Under the pieces are notes generated by a model. The model made no database searches and was not told where the DNA came from. It saw only the letters and a program-made list of their open reading frames with translations. From Chryseobacterium sp. G0201 (lineage in GTDB: Bacteria > Bacteroidota > Bacteroidia > Flavobacteriales > Weeksellaceae), in NCBI RefSeq assembly GCF_003815655.1, contig NZ_CP033917.1, positions 2,356,001 to 2,420,000 of the forward strand: 64,000 bases of DNA, given 5' to 3'. Made by a program: the position numbers and the translations under genes. Below are positions 41,156-50,685 of this stretch, piece by piece (the first letter of the stretch is position 1; each line of letters opens with the position of its first letter).

Positions 41156-42694
41156 ATGAATAGCTATCTCAACATTTTCGATTTTTCAAAGAAAATAAAC
41201 TACAAAAATGAATTATTGGCAGGTTTTACAGTAGCCATGACCATGATTCCGGAATCTCTTTCGTTTGCAATTTTGGCAGGCCTTTCTCCATTAACAGGTT
41301 TATATGCAGCTTTTATGATGGGATTGGTAACCGCAATTTTAGGCGGTAGACCAGGAATGGTTTCCGGTGGAGCAGGAGCCACAATTGTAGTTTTGATAGC
41401 TTTAATAAAAACCCACGGAATAGAATATCTTTTCGCAACGGTTGTCCTTGCGGGGATTTTTCAATTATTGGTGGGAGTTTTCAAGCTCGGAAAATTTGTG
41501 AGATTAATTCCGCAACCGGTAATGTATGGTTTCTTGAATGGTTTGGCAGTCATTATATTTATGGCTCAGATCGAACAATTCAAAATAACAGACAGCAACG
41601 GAGTTGTTGGTTGGCTTCAGGGTACATCCTTATATATTATGGCAGGATTAACTGCTTTAACGATTGCTATTGTTTACTTTTTTCCTAAAATAACAAAGGT
41701 TATTCCGGCTTCATTAGTCGCTATTTTAATAGTTTTTGCCGTTGTTTTAGGTTTTAATATTCATACAAAAACGGTTGCAGATATTGCCAGTATTAGTGGA
41801 AGCCTTCCCGGTTTTCATATTCCGCAGATTCCTTTTTCATTAAAAACGTTGGAAATTATTTTTCCGTATGCCATGATTATGGCGGGAGTAGGGTTGATAG
41901 AATCTCTTCTTACCTTATCAATGGTGGATGAGATTACAGATTCCAAAGGAAATGCAAACCGCGAATCTGTTGCGCAAGGGGTAGCTAATATTACCAACGG
42001 ATTTTTCGGTGGAATGGGCGGTTGTGCAATGGTTGCACAGACTTTGGTTAACCTAAATGCGGGTTCAAGAGCCAGATTATCCGGAATTATTGCATCAATT
42101 ACTATTTTAATTATCATTTTGGTTGGAGCTCCATTTATTGAAAAAATTCCGATGGCAGCTTTGGTTGGAGTAATGATGATGGTGGCGATCAGTACTTTTC
42201 AATGGGTTTCAATTCGAATTGTGAATAAAATGCCGAAGTCTGATATTTTTGTAGGTATTACAGTAGCTTTAATAACTGTTTTTTTACACAATCTGGCACT
42301 AGCCGTTTTGGTCGGAGTTATAATTTCGGCATTGGTTTTTGCCTGGGATAATGCGAAAAGAATTCGTGCAAGAAAGCATATCGATGAAAATGGAGTAAAA
42401 TATTATGAAATTTCCGGACCCTTATTTTTTGGTTCTGTGACTGCATTTACTGATAAATTTGATCCTGCAAACGATCCTGCAGAAGTAATCATAGATTTTA
42501 AAGAGAGCAGAATTGTAGATATGAGTGCCATCGACGCTTTAGATAAACTGTCGAAAAGATATGCTCAGCTAAACAAAAAATTACATTTAAAGCATTTAAG
42601 TGAAGACTGTAGAAAAATGTTAAAAAACGCAGAAGCAGTGATTGAAGTCAATATTCAGGATGATCCTACTTATAAAGTGATGCCGGAGAAGTAG
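41156..42694 (+). CDS. SulP family anion transporter with STAS domain
   Basis: The 512-residue protein has 10-12 membrane segments with SulP signatures (AGFTVAMTMIPESLSFAILA, SPLTGLYAAFMMGLVTAILG, GGRPGMVSGGAGATIVVL) and a C-terminal STAS domain (from about 410; EVIIDFKESRIVDMSAIDAL). SulP proteins move sulfate, bicarbonate or other anions, often with Na+ or H+. The glycine-rich GGMGGCAMVAQTLVNLNAG in the middle is conserved in the family. No partner gene such as carbonic anhydrase is next to it, so the ion is not clear. Confidence 0.88.
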   Translation: MNSYLNIFDFSKKINYKNELLAGFTVAMTMIPESLSFAILAGLSPLTGLYAAFMMGLVTAILGGRPGMVSGGAGATIVVLIALIKTHGIEYLFATVVLAGIFQLLVGVFKLGKFVRLIPQPVMYGFLNGLAVIIFMAQIEQFKITDSNGVVGWLQGTSLYIMAGLTALTIAIVYFFPKITKVIPASLVAILIVFAVVLGFNIHTKTVADIASISGSLPGFHIPQIPFSLKTLEIIFPYAMIMAGVGLIESLLTLSMVDEITDSKGNANRESVAQGVANITNGFFGGMGGCAMVAQTLVNLNAGSRARLSGIIASITILIIILVGAPFIEKIPMAALVGVMMMVAISTFQWVSIRIVNKMPKSDIFVGITVALITVFLHNLALAVLVGVIISALVFAWDNAKRIRARKHIDENGVKYYEISGPLFFGSVTAFTDKFDPANDPAEVIIDFKESRIVDMSAIDALDKLSKRYAQLNKKLHLKHLSEDCRKMLKNAEAVIEVNIQDDPTYKVMPEK

Positions 42695-42924
42695 AAGAGT
42701 GGGAGTGTTCTAGGGGTTGAGAGTTTTAGAGTGTCATTGAGAGGAGCAAAGCGAGCCTGTGCTGAGCCTGTCGAAGTAAAGCAATCTCAAAAAAAAATGT
42801 GGTCAAAAAGGAAAAAATCTGAGCAATCAGCAAAATCCGCGCGAGAAAAATTCACAATTTACCATTCACAATTCACCTTATAACCCAAACAAGGACTGCA
42901 AAATAAATTCACAGCCCTTGTTTT

Positions 42925-43134
42925 TTAGGTTATTACTATATTTGAAATAAAATCAGGCACTAAAGCATAGTGCGACAATTTCATATTGATCGAAGCTCTA
43001 CCGCTCGTCAGCGTTCTCAGATTAGAAATATATCCGAAATTAGAAGCTAAAGGAACTTCCGTGGTGAATATCTTTCTTCCGGATCTTTCATCGATGGTGA
43101 AATGTTTTTGAGTGTGATTGTAAAGTAAATAATA
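42925..43134 (-). pseudogene. Remnant of an elongation factor G-like 3' end
   Basis: On the minus strand one frame reads FTIDERSGRKIFTTEVPLAS, then NFGYISNLRTLTSGRASINM and KLSHYALVPDFISNIVIT before a stop (42925-42927). This is the domain V end of EF-G-type GTPases (VPLA..FGY...LR..T.GRA..nm..sHY..vP). There is no upstream coding sequence, so only a fragment is left. It is probably from a paralogue, not the main fusA. Confidence 0.7.
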
Positions 43135-43317
43135 GATTCACATTCCGGGAAATCATAAAATATCATAAAACAGAGAGACAACACTTTGGGTTTATGATAA
43201 AAATTTTATCTTTGGGAAAACTGAAAATTTTAAACACGAATTGATGATAGAAAGTAGTAACCATTTAAAACATCTTTTTCAAGAAAAGCTAAATAAAAAC
43301 TTTTAACTTAAACCATT

Positions 43318-43986
43318 TTGAAAACAGATATAGACATCCACAATCACTCACATTTTTCTTTTGATTTGTGGCTTACTTTAATAAAATCTCACCCTGAATT
43401 TAAAGCAAAAAGAGTTGAGCTGTTCTCCTCATTTTTTAACGTAAATAAACCCATTGAAGAAGTTACGAAAGTCGTAAAATATTACGATGATCTTTGTAAT
43501 ACGATCAATGAAGTTATTGGGGGTAATGTAGATACTTTTGAAATTTATTTATTGATATTGAATTCTTTGGAAGTTGATATAAAGCGAGTGAATAGAGATA
43601 ATTTAAGCGATTTTTATCAAAAAAGTGAAGATTTATTTTTAGAATATAAACCAGTTGTGATTTTCGAAAATTTACATCAGTTTTTTGATGAAATAAAGAA
43701 TCAGGGTAAAACGATTAATATTTTAAGTAATACAGGATTTATCAAAGGAAAGACGATGAGAAAATTCCTAATCAATGAAAATCTTGATAAGTATATCGAT
43801 TTCCATATTTATTCTGATGAACTGAAAATTTCTAAACCAAATCCACTTGTTTTTCAAGAGGTAAAAGATAAAGTTAAAAACCAAGATCTGCCGATGAATC
43901 AGATTTTGCATATCGGAGACAATCCGATTGCGGATTACAAAGGCGCAATGGATTTTGGTTTCAATGCACACTTACTTAAACACTAA
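43318..43986 (+). CDS. HAD-superfamily hydrolase of the ter operon (TTG start)
   Basis: The 222-residue protein has HAD motifs: FSFDLWLTLI (nucleophile Asp; FDxWxTL type), INILSNTGF (motif 2), ISKPNPLVF with the motif 3 Lys, and ILHIGDNPIADYKGAMDF (motif 4). It is a likely phosphatase. The start is TTG at 43318. It is the first of a seven-gene block with PRTase-like, TerD, TelA, TerD and TerC, where HAD proteins are known accessories (predicted nucleotide-linked stress signalling). Confidence 0.8.
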   Translation: MKTDIDIHNHSHFSFDLWLTLIKSHPEFKAKRVELFSSFFNVNKPIEEVTKVVKYYDDLCNTINEVIGGNVDTFEIYLLILNSLEVDIKRVNRDNLSDFYQKSEDLFLEYKPVVIFENLHQFFDEIKNQGKTINILSNTGFIKGKTMRKFLINENLDKYIDFHIYSDELKISKPNPLVFQEVKDKVKNQDLPMNQILHIGDNPIADYKGAMDFGFNAHLLKH

Positions 43987-43992
43987 ATTGAT

Positions 43993-44817
43993 ATGAATAA
44001 GAGGTACAGTTTACACCACATTCATTCGGCGGAGGAGTTTACTTTTTCGCCTGCGGAATACAGCTATTTCAAGTATGGCGATAAATCGTATGCTGAAAAA
44101 TTTGCAAAAGAATTATTTGAAGGATTTCTTTCTGAACATGAAGAAATTTTAAATACAAATAAAGAAATTGTAGTCTTGCCAAGTCCGTACATGGCGATTC
44201 CTACGGCTTCTAATTTTTTATGTTTTTATTTTAAAAAGTATCTGGATTTTTACTTATTTCAGAAAGGAAAAAAGTCGAGTATTTTATCAAAAATCAATAG
44301 AAATCATACGTATACAACAGATTACGGGAATTTAAGCTTTGAAGACCGTAAAAATCTGATTGCCAATGATACTTATTATCTCGATAAAGATTTTTTAAGA
44401 GGAAAACTTTGTATTTTTATAGACGATATAAAGATAACCGGAAGTCATGAATATACAGTGAATAAAATTTTGGATGAATTTGATGTGAAAGCAGATTTTT
44501 TATTCATGTATTACGCTGAATTGATGAATTTTGAGTTGGATCCTAAAATTGAAAACTTCTTCAATTACTACGCTGTGAAAGATGTAAAACATGTTGCAGA
44601 AGTAATGGTAAAGCCAAGTTTCCAGTTCAATACAAGGATTGTGAAATATATTTTAGGCCTAGATTCAAGTAATTTTGAGTATCTTACGTCTAAAGTAACA
44701 AAAGAACATATGGATAACCTGCTGGAACTTGCGATCAGCAACAATTATCATTTAATAAAAGAATACGAAAACAATATAAACACTTTAACGCAAACTGAAT
44801 TATATTATGGCTATTAA
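43993..44817 (+). CDS. Phosphoribosyltransferase-like protein of the ter operon
   Basis: The 274-residue protein carries a PRPP-binding motif of type I PRTases: LCIFIDDIKITGSHEYTVNK (acidic pair plus TGSHE). VVLPSPYMAIPTASNFL forms the other end of the active site. Such PRTase-like proteins are part of expanded ter operons with TerD and HAD proteins and are thought to make or process nucleotides. It follows the HAD gene by 6 bases and overlaps terD by 11 bases, so the genes are translationally coupled. Confidence 0.75.
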   Translation: MNKRYSLHHIHSAEEFTFSPAEYSYFKYGDKSYAEKFAKELFEGFLSEHEEILNTNKEIVVLPSPYMAIPTASNFLCFYFKKYLDFYLFQKGKKSSILSKINRNHTYTTDYGNLSFEDRKNLIANDTYYLDKDFLRGKLCIFIDDIKITGSHEYTVNKILDEFDVKADFLFMYYAELMNFELDPKIENFFNYYAVKDVKHVAEVMVKPSFQFNTRIVKYILGLDSSNFEYLTSKVTKEHMDNLLELAISNNYHLIKEYENNINTLTQTELYYGY

Positions 44818-45361
44818 CTTACAAAAAGGACAAAGAGAAAACATAAACGCACCTAAATTTACTGTAGGTTTAGGTTGGGATACCAATAACACGTCTACAG
44901 GAACAGGATTCGACTTAGATGCGTCTTTATTTTTATTGGGCGAGAACAAAAAGTTAGTTTCTGATAATCATTTTATTTTTTATAACAACCTTGAGTCTCC
45001 GGATAAATCAGTGATTCACTCAGGTGATAATTTGACAGGTGATGGAAATGGTGATGATGAGCAAATTAAAATCGATTTAACTAAAATTGATGATGCTGTA
45101 AAAGAAATTACAGTGGTAGTAACGATTCACGAAGCTGAATCCAGAAAGCAAAACTTCGGACAGGTAAGAAATTCTTTCATCAGAATTTTCAATACGGAAA
45201 CGAATGAAGAGCTTTTAAAATACGAATTAGACGAAGATTTCTCAATCGAAACTGCAGTAGAATTTGGAAGAATCTACAACAGAAACGGAGAATGGAAATT
45301 TGAAGCTGTAGGAAGCGGTCAAAGAGACGGTCTGGATAAGTTTGTATCAATCTATCAATAA
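44807..45361 (+). CDS. TerD family protein, copy 1
   Basis: A 184-residue TerD domain protein: MAINLQKGQRENI, FTVGLGWDTN, GFDLDASLFLLGENKK, SVIHSGDNLTGDGNGDDEQI (Ca-binding Asp cluster) and FGRIYNRNGEWKFEAVGSGQ. TerD proteins bind Ca2+ and act at the membrane in tellurite and phage stress responses. The gene overlaps the PRTase-like gene, and telA follows 6 bases later. The copy at 47575 is related but longer. Confidence 0.92.
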   Translation: MAINLQKGQRENINAPKFTVGLGWDTNNTSTGTGFDLDASLFLLGENKKLVSDNHFIFYNNLESPDKSVIHSGDNLTGDGNGDDEQIKIDLTKIDDAVKEITVVVTIHEAESRKQNFGQVRNSFIRIFNTETNEELLKYELDEDFSIETAVEFGRIYNRNGEWKFEAVGSGQRDGLDKFVSIYQ

Positions 45362-45367
45362 TTTACC

Positions 45368-46546
45368 ATGGATAATCAAGAAAATCAACCGATTGATCCA
45401 CTTGGATCTATTGAACCTTTAAAGACATTCGAACCTGCTCCGATGGCTCCTCCGACACCGGTTCAGCCGGCAACTCCAAGTATGTCTCCGGCTCCGCTTG
45501 TGGACAGAGACGGCAATGTAAATTTGACTCAATTACAGATTGAAGAGCGTAAAAAATATGAGGTTCTTGCAGATTCTATCGATGAATCTAACCCTGGATC
45601 TATTGTCAATTTTGGAGCTGATCTTCAGAGAACTTTGTCTAATCAGAGTGATAGTTTCTTAGGAAATGTAAGAAGATCAAATTCCGGAGAAGTAGGAGAG
45701 CTTATCAATAATCTATTGGTAGAGCTTAATTATGTAGATGTAGATGAATTAAATCAGAATAAATTCAAAAGCTTTTTAAGCAAACTGCCGTTCATGAAGA
45801 GTATTGTGACGCAGATCGAGAATTTATTTACAAAATATGATAAGATCGTTAATAATATCGATCAGATCGCTTATAAAGTAAATGCAGGAATCATTACTTC
45901 TACCAAGGATAATGCTGTTTTGCAGACTATTTTTGAAAGTAATGTGAATGCCATCAAGCAGATCGAAGAATTGGTGATCGTCGGAAATCTTAGAATGGAA
46001 AAAGCAGGAGCTGAATTGGCTCAAATGGAAGCTGCTCCACAGACTTATCAGGATTATCAAATTGCTGATAAGAGAGATTTTATCGCGAGATTAGACAGAA
46101 GACTTGCGGATCTTAAAGTGGTTCGTCTGATCATGATGCAGTCTCTTCCGCAGATCAGATTGGTTCAAAACAACAACGTTTCTATCGCTGAAAAAGCACA
46201 GACAATCTTGACGACAACATTGCCACTTTGGAAAAATCAACTTTCATTGGCGGTTGCGATGTACAGACAGCAGCAGAATATTGAGATTCAACAGAAAGTT
46301 TCTGCTACAACAGAAGAGATTTTGAGAAAAAATGCAGAGCGTTTAGGTCAGAATTCTGTTAATGTTGCAAGAGCAAACGAGCAGACTATTGTTTCTGTTG
46401 ATGTTTTAAGAGAGACAACTGCGAAACTTATTGGTACTTTGAACGAGGTGAAACAAATCCAAAAGCAAGGTGCAGAAGGCAGAAGAAAGCTGGATCAGGA
46501 TCTACAGACATTGGAACACGAGTTAAAAGCAAACGTCAGAGGATAA
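45368..46546 (+). CDS. TelA-like toxic anion resistance protein
   Basis: The 392-residue protein belongs to the TelA family: proline-rich start (residues ~12-40), then long helices with SLPQIRLVQNNNVSIAEKAQ, LWKNQLSLAVAMYRQQQNIE and ILRKNAERLGQNSVNVARAN. TelA proteins are linked to tellurite and cell-envelope stress resistance and usually accompany TerD. Mechanism unknown. It lies 6 bases after terD copy 1. Confidence 0.9.
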   Translation: MDNQENQPIDPLGSIEPLKTFEPAPMAPPTPVQPATPSMSPAPLVDRDGNVNLTQLQIEERKKYEVLADSIDESNPGSIVNFGADLQRTLSNQSDSFLGNVRRSNSGEVGELINNLLVELNYVDVDELNQNKFKSFLSKLPFMKSIVTQIENLFTKYDKIVNNIDQIAYKVNAGIITSTKDNAVLQTIFESNVNAIKQIEELVIVGNLRMEKAGAELAQMEAAPQTYQDYQIADKRDFIARLDRRLADLKVVRLIMMQSLPQIRLVQNNNVSIAEKAQTILTTTLPLWKNQLSLAVAMYRQQQNIEIQQKVSATTEEILRKNAERLGQNSVNVARANEQTIVSVDVLRETTAKLIGTLNEVKQIQKQGAEGRRKLDQDLQTLEHELKANVRG

Positions 46547-46562
46547 TTAATACCGTATAAAG

Positions 46563-47510
46563 GTGAATGATGAAGCTGTAACCATATTATCTCAAAGTAA
46601 AAGAAGATTAACAAAACTTAAACTTCTTTCGAATTTTTTTGAAAATGTTGATATCATATCGATTTATATTAAAACAGATATTATCGACAATTTATTTCGG
46701 GAAAATAAGGGATTGGATTATAGTAAACTCGAGCTTTTTCACCTCCAATATACAGACAGTTTAATAGAATTGCTGACGAAGATAAAGCGTCAGAAAGAAA
46801 ATGATCTGTTAACGGTAATTAATGAAATTGACGTTAATAATAAATATATTTCGGGTTTTGAGGAAGGCAGAGCAGATAGTTTTGAAACCGACAGGAAAAT
46901 GTACAGCGGTGTATTTTCCAATCAGTTAAAAAGCCTTTATAAAGACCTTACAGAAGATAAATTTCGGTTGCAGTGGGACAACGTTCTGTATTTTTATAAA
47001 AAATATGCAACAGAGTTTTACAGATCAAGTGTTGATGAAGAGCTTTTAAAATGTAATAAAGTTCCATCGTATCAGTATTTGGATTATTCAATCGAAAGAA
47101 AACTGTTGGGAAGGCTTAATATACAGGGTTTTAAAGTTCGTTTTATATGCGGTTACATTGTTGCGGGTAATGAGTATGAGCTTTTTAAGGTTTTTCAGTC
47201 AGATGATCATTTCATATTTAATATTGAAGAAAAGAAAATGTACATGATTGATTCTAAAATACTCGAAAAGATAGATATCACGCCTAATGAATCAAACCAA
47301 AGCTCAATTATTAATCAGTTGAGAAGAAAAAATGAACAGCTGGAAGATACGATCAACGAAAGAAAGCGAACATTACCGGAGGCGGTAACAAACGTTCTGA
47401 AAGACTATCTCCGGAATCTCGAAAGTGTAGATATTATGAGCAAAATATTCGACATTAATGAAGAAACGAATATTCTTCGCGCCATGTTGAATTTAAATTT
47501 AAATAATTAA
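46563..47510 (+). CDS. Hypothetical ter-operon protein, 315 residues (GTG start)
   Basis: No recognised domain. The product is charged and helical, with a C-terminal coiled-coil stretch (SSIINQLRRKNEQLEDTINE). I use GTG at 46563, 16 bases after the telA stop; no better start exists. It is flanked by telA and terD copy 2, so it is part of the same response. The role cannot be told. Confidence 0.6.
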   Translation: MNDEAVTILSQSKRRLTKLKLLSNFFENVDIISIYIKTDIIDNLFRENKGLDYSKLELFHLQYTDSLIELLTKIKRQKENDLLTVINEIDVNNKYISGFEEGRADSFETDRKMYSGVFSNQLKSLYKDLTEDKFRLQWDNVLYFYKKYATEFYRSSVDEELLKCNKVPSYQYLDYSIERKLLGRLNIQGFKVRFICGYIVAGNEYELFKVFQSDDHFIFNIEEKKMYMIDSKILEKIDITPNESNQSSIINQLRRKNEQLEDTINERKRTLPEAVTNVLKDYLRNLESVDIMSKIFDINEETNILRAMLNLNLNN

Positions 47511-47574
47511 TAAAAAGCTGAAAAGCTAAGGCAAAATTTGCCCAAACAAATAATAAACAACTAAACATAAAAAG

Positions 47575-48186
47575 ATGGCTATTAACTTACAAAAAGGTCA
47601 AAGAATAAACCTTACGAAGGAAAACGGTACAGCTCTTACGCAGGCTTGTGTTGGGATCAACTGGGGTGCAATTGAGAAAAAAGGTTTCTTCGGAGGAGTT
47701 ACAAGAGAAGCGGTAGACTTAGATGGAAGCTGTATTTTATACGATTCAAATAAAAACGCAACTGAAGTAATTTATTTCGGAAACCTAAAGTCTAAAAACG
47801 GTTCTGTAAAGCACAGCGGAGATGATTTAACAGGTGACGTAAACGGAGATGACGGTCTTGATAACGAAGTTATTACTGTTGATTTCAGTCAGTTGGATGC
47901 TGGTGTAGAGCATGTTGCATTAGTTTTAAACAGTTATAGAGGTCAGGACTTCGGAACAATTCCTTTTGCTTCGATCAGAATTTACGAAGGAACTCCAACA
48001 AACGTTAGAGAAGTTTTTGCTAAATATGACATCGCAAATGATGCATCCTTTAAAGGTCACGTTGCCATGGTAATGGGGGTTTTCTACAAGAGAAACGGAG
48101 AGTGGAAATTCAACGCGATCGGAGATCCTACTGCAGACAAAAAATTAGAAGATACAATTAAGACTGTTCAGCAGAAATATTTGTAA
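47575..48186 (+). CDS. TerD family protein, copy 2
   Basis: A 203-residue TerD protein with MAINLQKGQRINL, CVGINWGAIEKKG, VDLDGSCILYDSN and SVKHSGDDLTGDVNGDDG (Ca-binding site), and FYKRNGEWKFNAIGDP near the end. The length and N-terminal insertion (EKKGFFGGVTREA) set it apart from copy 1, as with TerZ-type members. It may pair with TerC at the membrane. Confidence 0.92.
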   Translation: MAINLQKGQRINLTKENGTALTQACVGINWGAIEKKGFFGGVTREAVDLDGSCILYDSNKNATEVIYFGNLKSKNGSVKHSGDDLTGDVNGDDGLDNEVITVDFSQLDAGVEHVALVLNSYRGQDFGTIPFASIRIYEGTPTNVREVFAKYDIANDASFKGHVAMVMGVFYKRNGEWKFNAIGDPTADKKLEDTIKTVQQKYL

Positions 48187-48375
48187 TAAATTATTAATTC
48201 TGGCTCAATTAGAACGGGCTTTAGCCCAGTTACAACAAATAGGTTTCAAATTTGGCTTTAGCCAAAACTTATTAATTGGACAGTATTAAATATGTATATC
48301 AAATTAGAATAAATTATTAGCAATAATTGTACATCATACAGTTATTGCTTTTATCATATAATAACACATAATATA
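48187..48375. repeat. Gap between terD copy 2 and terC with GGGCTTTAGCCC palindrome
   Basis: It holds GGGCTTTAGCCC and the related TTTGGCTTTAGCCAAA, small palindromes of intergenic-repeat type. No gene. Confidence 0.5.
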
Positions 48376-49416
48376 GTGGAACAACATCAAAGTATTTTAG
48401 AACTGCACCCTGGTTTGGTGTGGGGGTTTGCGATAACGGTTGTTATCATGTTACTTCTGGATTTAGGAGTTTTCAACAAAAAAAGCCACGAAGTTTCTTC
48501 GAAAGAAGCCACGATCTGGTCCGTGGTGTGGATTTCATTATCAATGATCTTCTCAGGAGTGGTGTATTGGGTTTACAATTCAGATTTAGGTCCGGGAAGT
48601 CATGCACTAGCAGTTGAAAAATTTACACAATACCAAGCGGCTTATTGGGTCGAAAAAGCCCTTTCGGTAGATAATTTATTCGTATTTATCCTTGTTTTTG
48701 GGTTCTTTAAAGTTCCAAAGCACCTTCACCATAAAGTATTGTTTTGGGGGATTATCGGAGCATTAATATTCAGAGCGATATTTATTTTTGCCGGAGTTGG
48801 TCTTATCAATTTAACGTATTTACCTGAAATGACGATTTTTGGTCAGGCGGTTACTATCAATGTTGTAATGACCTTGTTCGGAATCTTCCTAATTTACGCA
48901 GGAATAAAATCATGGGGTGGCGGAGATGACGGAGACGATGAAGATTTCGGCGATTCTGCAGGTGCAAAATTGATCAAAAGCTTCTGGAAAGTTTCTGATA
49001 ATTACGACAAAGACAAGTTCTTCACCGTTCAAAACGGAATCAAAATGGCGACACCTCTTTTGGTGGTAGTTGCGGTTATCGAGTTTACAGACGTTCTTTT
49101 CGCGGTAGATTCAATTCCTGCGATTTTTGCGATCTCAAATGACCCGTTTATCCTTTATACATCGAATATCTTTGCCATTTTAGGTCTTAGATCATTGTAT
49201 TTCTTGTTGGCGAATTTTATTCACATGTTCAGCAAGTTACCGTATGGTTTAGCAATTATCTTATCTTTCATCGGAGTGAAAATGCTAATTGCACCGTGGA
49301 TACACATTTCATCACCAGTTTCATTAGGAATTGTGGGTGGAGTATTGGTGATCTCGGTTCTGTTATCAATTATGTTTCCTGACAAAGACGACGAAAAAGA
49401 TAAAATAGAAGATTAA
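48376..49416 (+). CDS. terC: TerC family membrane protein (GTG start)
   Basis: The 346-residue protein has about nine membrane segments and TerC hallmarks: NKKSHEVSSKEATIWSVVWI, ALSVDNLFVFILVFGFFKVP, and VVVAVIEFTDVLFAVDSIPA with acidic residues in the membrane, thought to move or bind metal ions. The start GTG at 48376 begins MEQHQSILE, with no earlier ATG in frame. TerC with TerD, TelA and the HAD/PRTase pair gives a complete stress module. A terminator follows at 49423. Confidence 0.92.
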   Translation: MEQHQSILELHPGLVWGFAITVVIMLLLDLGVFNKKSHEVSSKEATIWSVVWISLSMIFSGVVYWVYNSDLGPGSHALAVEKFTQYQAAYWVEKALSVDNLFVFILVFGFFKVPKHLHHKVLFWGIIGALIFRAIFIFAGVGLINLTYLPEMTIFGQAVTINVVMTLFGIFLIYAGIKSWGGGDDGDDEDFGDSAGAKLIKSFWKVSDNYDKDKFFTVQNGIKMATPLLVVVAVIEFTDVLFAVDSIPAIFAISNDPFILYTSNIFAILGLRSLYFLLANFIHMFSKLPYGLAIILSFIGVKMLIAPWIHISSPVSLGIVGGVLVISVLLSIMFPDKDDEKDKIED

Positions 49417-49422
49417 AAATAT

Positions 49423-49452
49423 AAGCCTTACTGAAAAGTAAGGCTTTTTTAT
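49423..49452 (+). terminator. Terminator of the ter operon
   Basis: AAGCCTTAC (49423-49431) pairs with GTAAGGCTT (49438-49446) and is followed by T residues. Confidence 0.88.
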
Positions 49453-49510
49453 TTTCATAGTAAATTGACTATTGACTATTGACAATTCATCATTCATATC
49501 AATTCACCTT

Positions 49511-50509
49511 TTATCCATGTAAAAGTTTATTGATTTTTTTTCTTGTCTGAAAAGATACTTTATACGCTTCATCACGTAATTTCTGGATCTTTCCTACAGG
49601 CTGAAAAATAGATTTACTTTCAAATGGATTAAAAGAAAGCAATTCATTTTCACAATTTCTGGGTTCTGGTAATGAGCCTTTTTCAATTTTTACTTCACCA
49701 ATTTTAATGAAAGGTGAGTTTTTCCATTCAACATTAAGTTTGTTGATCGGTTGATCTTTTACATCATAACAAAACTGAATAAGAATATCTGCCGAAAAAT
49801 CATTTGATTTAAAATAATTCTCAATCGCTTCCCGGGTCTTGATTTTCTTGCCGAAATGCTTATCAACACATTTCGGACTTAATTTTATTTTGATCATATT
49901 TTCTCCCAATCGATAGGCTCCAACAGAATAATAGTCAAATGACAGAATGAAATCATTCTTTTTACTTAAAAGTTTTACAATATTTTTTAAAAAAGATAAG
50001 GTAAAAACTGATGGAGCTGCTTTGAAAATTTGAGTGATTAAGGGAAATAATTGACTCCACTTTTTCATGAAAAAATTATTGACAGAAGTGAATAATTTTA
50101 AAAAAGTACTCACCGAATTTACCGGAAATAAAGGAAAATTGACCAAAGGATAATTAGCAATCAAACTTCCGTTCTCATCATTTATTTTTACCGAAAAACC
50201 ATAGGCAGGAATATCTTTTTTAGAATTTTTAATTTTTAAATGAGCATTGGAAAATCTGATGACAATGTCAAATTTTTCTCTGTCAAAAAATTGTTTTACT
50301 TCACCCGGAATATCCGGATTGATGACGAACTTACCCTTCAAAACAGAATAGGTCTTCGCATGAGCATTTCTGGTAGCATAATTCACGTCACTTATTGAAG
50401 ATGATTGTTCTACAAAATCTGCGATACTTTTTTTGTTGATTTCCAGAAGTGTCTTTTCCTCTTCGTTCAGTTCATCAAATTTCTTATTATATTTTAGTGG
50501 ATCTGGCAT
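49511..50509 (-). CDS. Catalase-like heme protein
   Basis: The 332-residue protein is of the catalase-related (allene oxide synthase-like) group. NYATRNAHAKTYSVLKGKFV fits the distal His region, FDIVIRFSNAHLK corresponds to RFS, and LSFDYYSVGAYRLGENMIKI contains the proximal Tyr with the YRLG. It is shorter than true catalases (about 480+). Activity may be peroxidase or fatty-hydroperoxide conversion. It is a single gene reading against the ter operon. Confidence 0.78.
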   Translation of the reverse strand: MPDPLKYNKKFDELNEEEKTLLEINKKSIADFVEQSSSISDVNYATRNAHAKTYSVLKGKFVINPDIPGEVKQFFDREKFDIVIRFSNAHLKIKNSKKDIPAYGFSVKINDENGSLIANYPLVNFPLFPVNSVSTFLKLFTSVNNFFMKKWSQLFPLITQIFKAAPSVFTLSFLKNIVKLLSKKNDFILSFDYYSVGAYRLGENMIKIKLSPKCVDKHFGKKIKTREAIENYFKSNDFSADILIQFCYDVKDQPINKLNVEWKNSPFIKIGEVKIEKGSLPEPRNCENELLSFNPFESKSIFQPVGKIQKLRDEAYKVSFQTRKKINKLLHG

Positions 50510-50660
50510 TTAGTTTTAAAATTCAATTATAACGCCAAGTTTCGAGATGTGTGTTAAAATAACATTAATGTTATTTGAATTTTTGGAGATGTTTAGAATC
50601 GAGGTAATTACGAGCTTCCAAAACTTCCATCCTCCAGCTTCAAACTTCCCGCTTCAAAAT

Positions 50661-50668
50661 CTTATCTT
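50661..50668 (+). promoter_or_regulatory. Promoter -7 element of the FKBP gene
   Basis: TATCTTTG matches the Bacteroidetes -7 box, 17 bases before the ATG (50686). No good -33 TTTG is visible at the right distance. Confidence 0.6.
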
Positions 50669-50685
50669 TGTAAAAAAAATCAATT

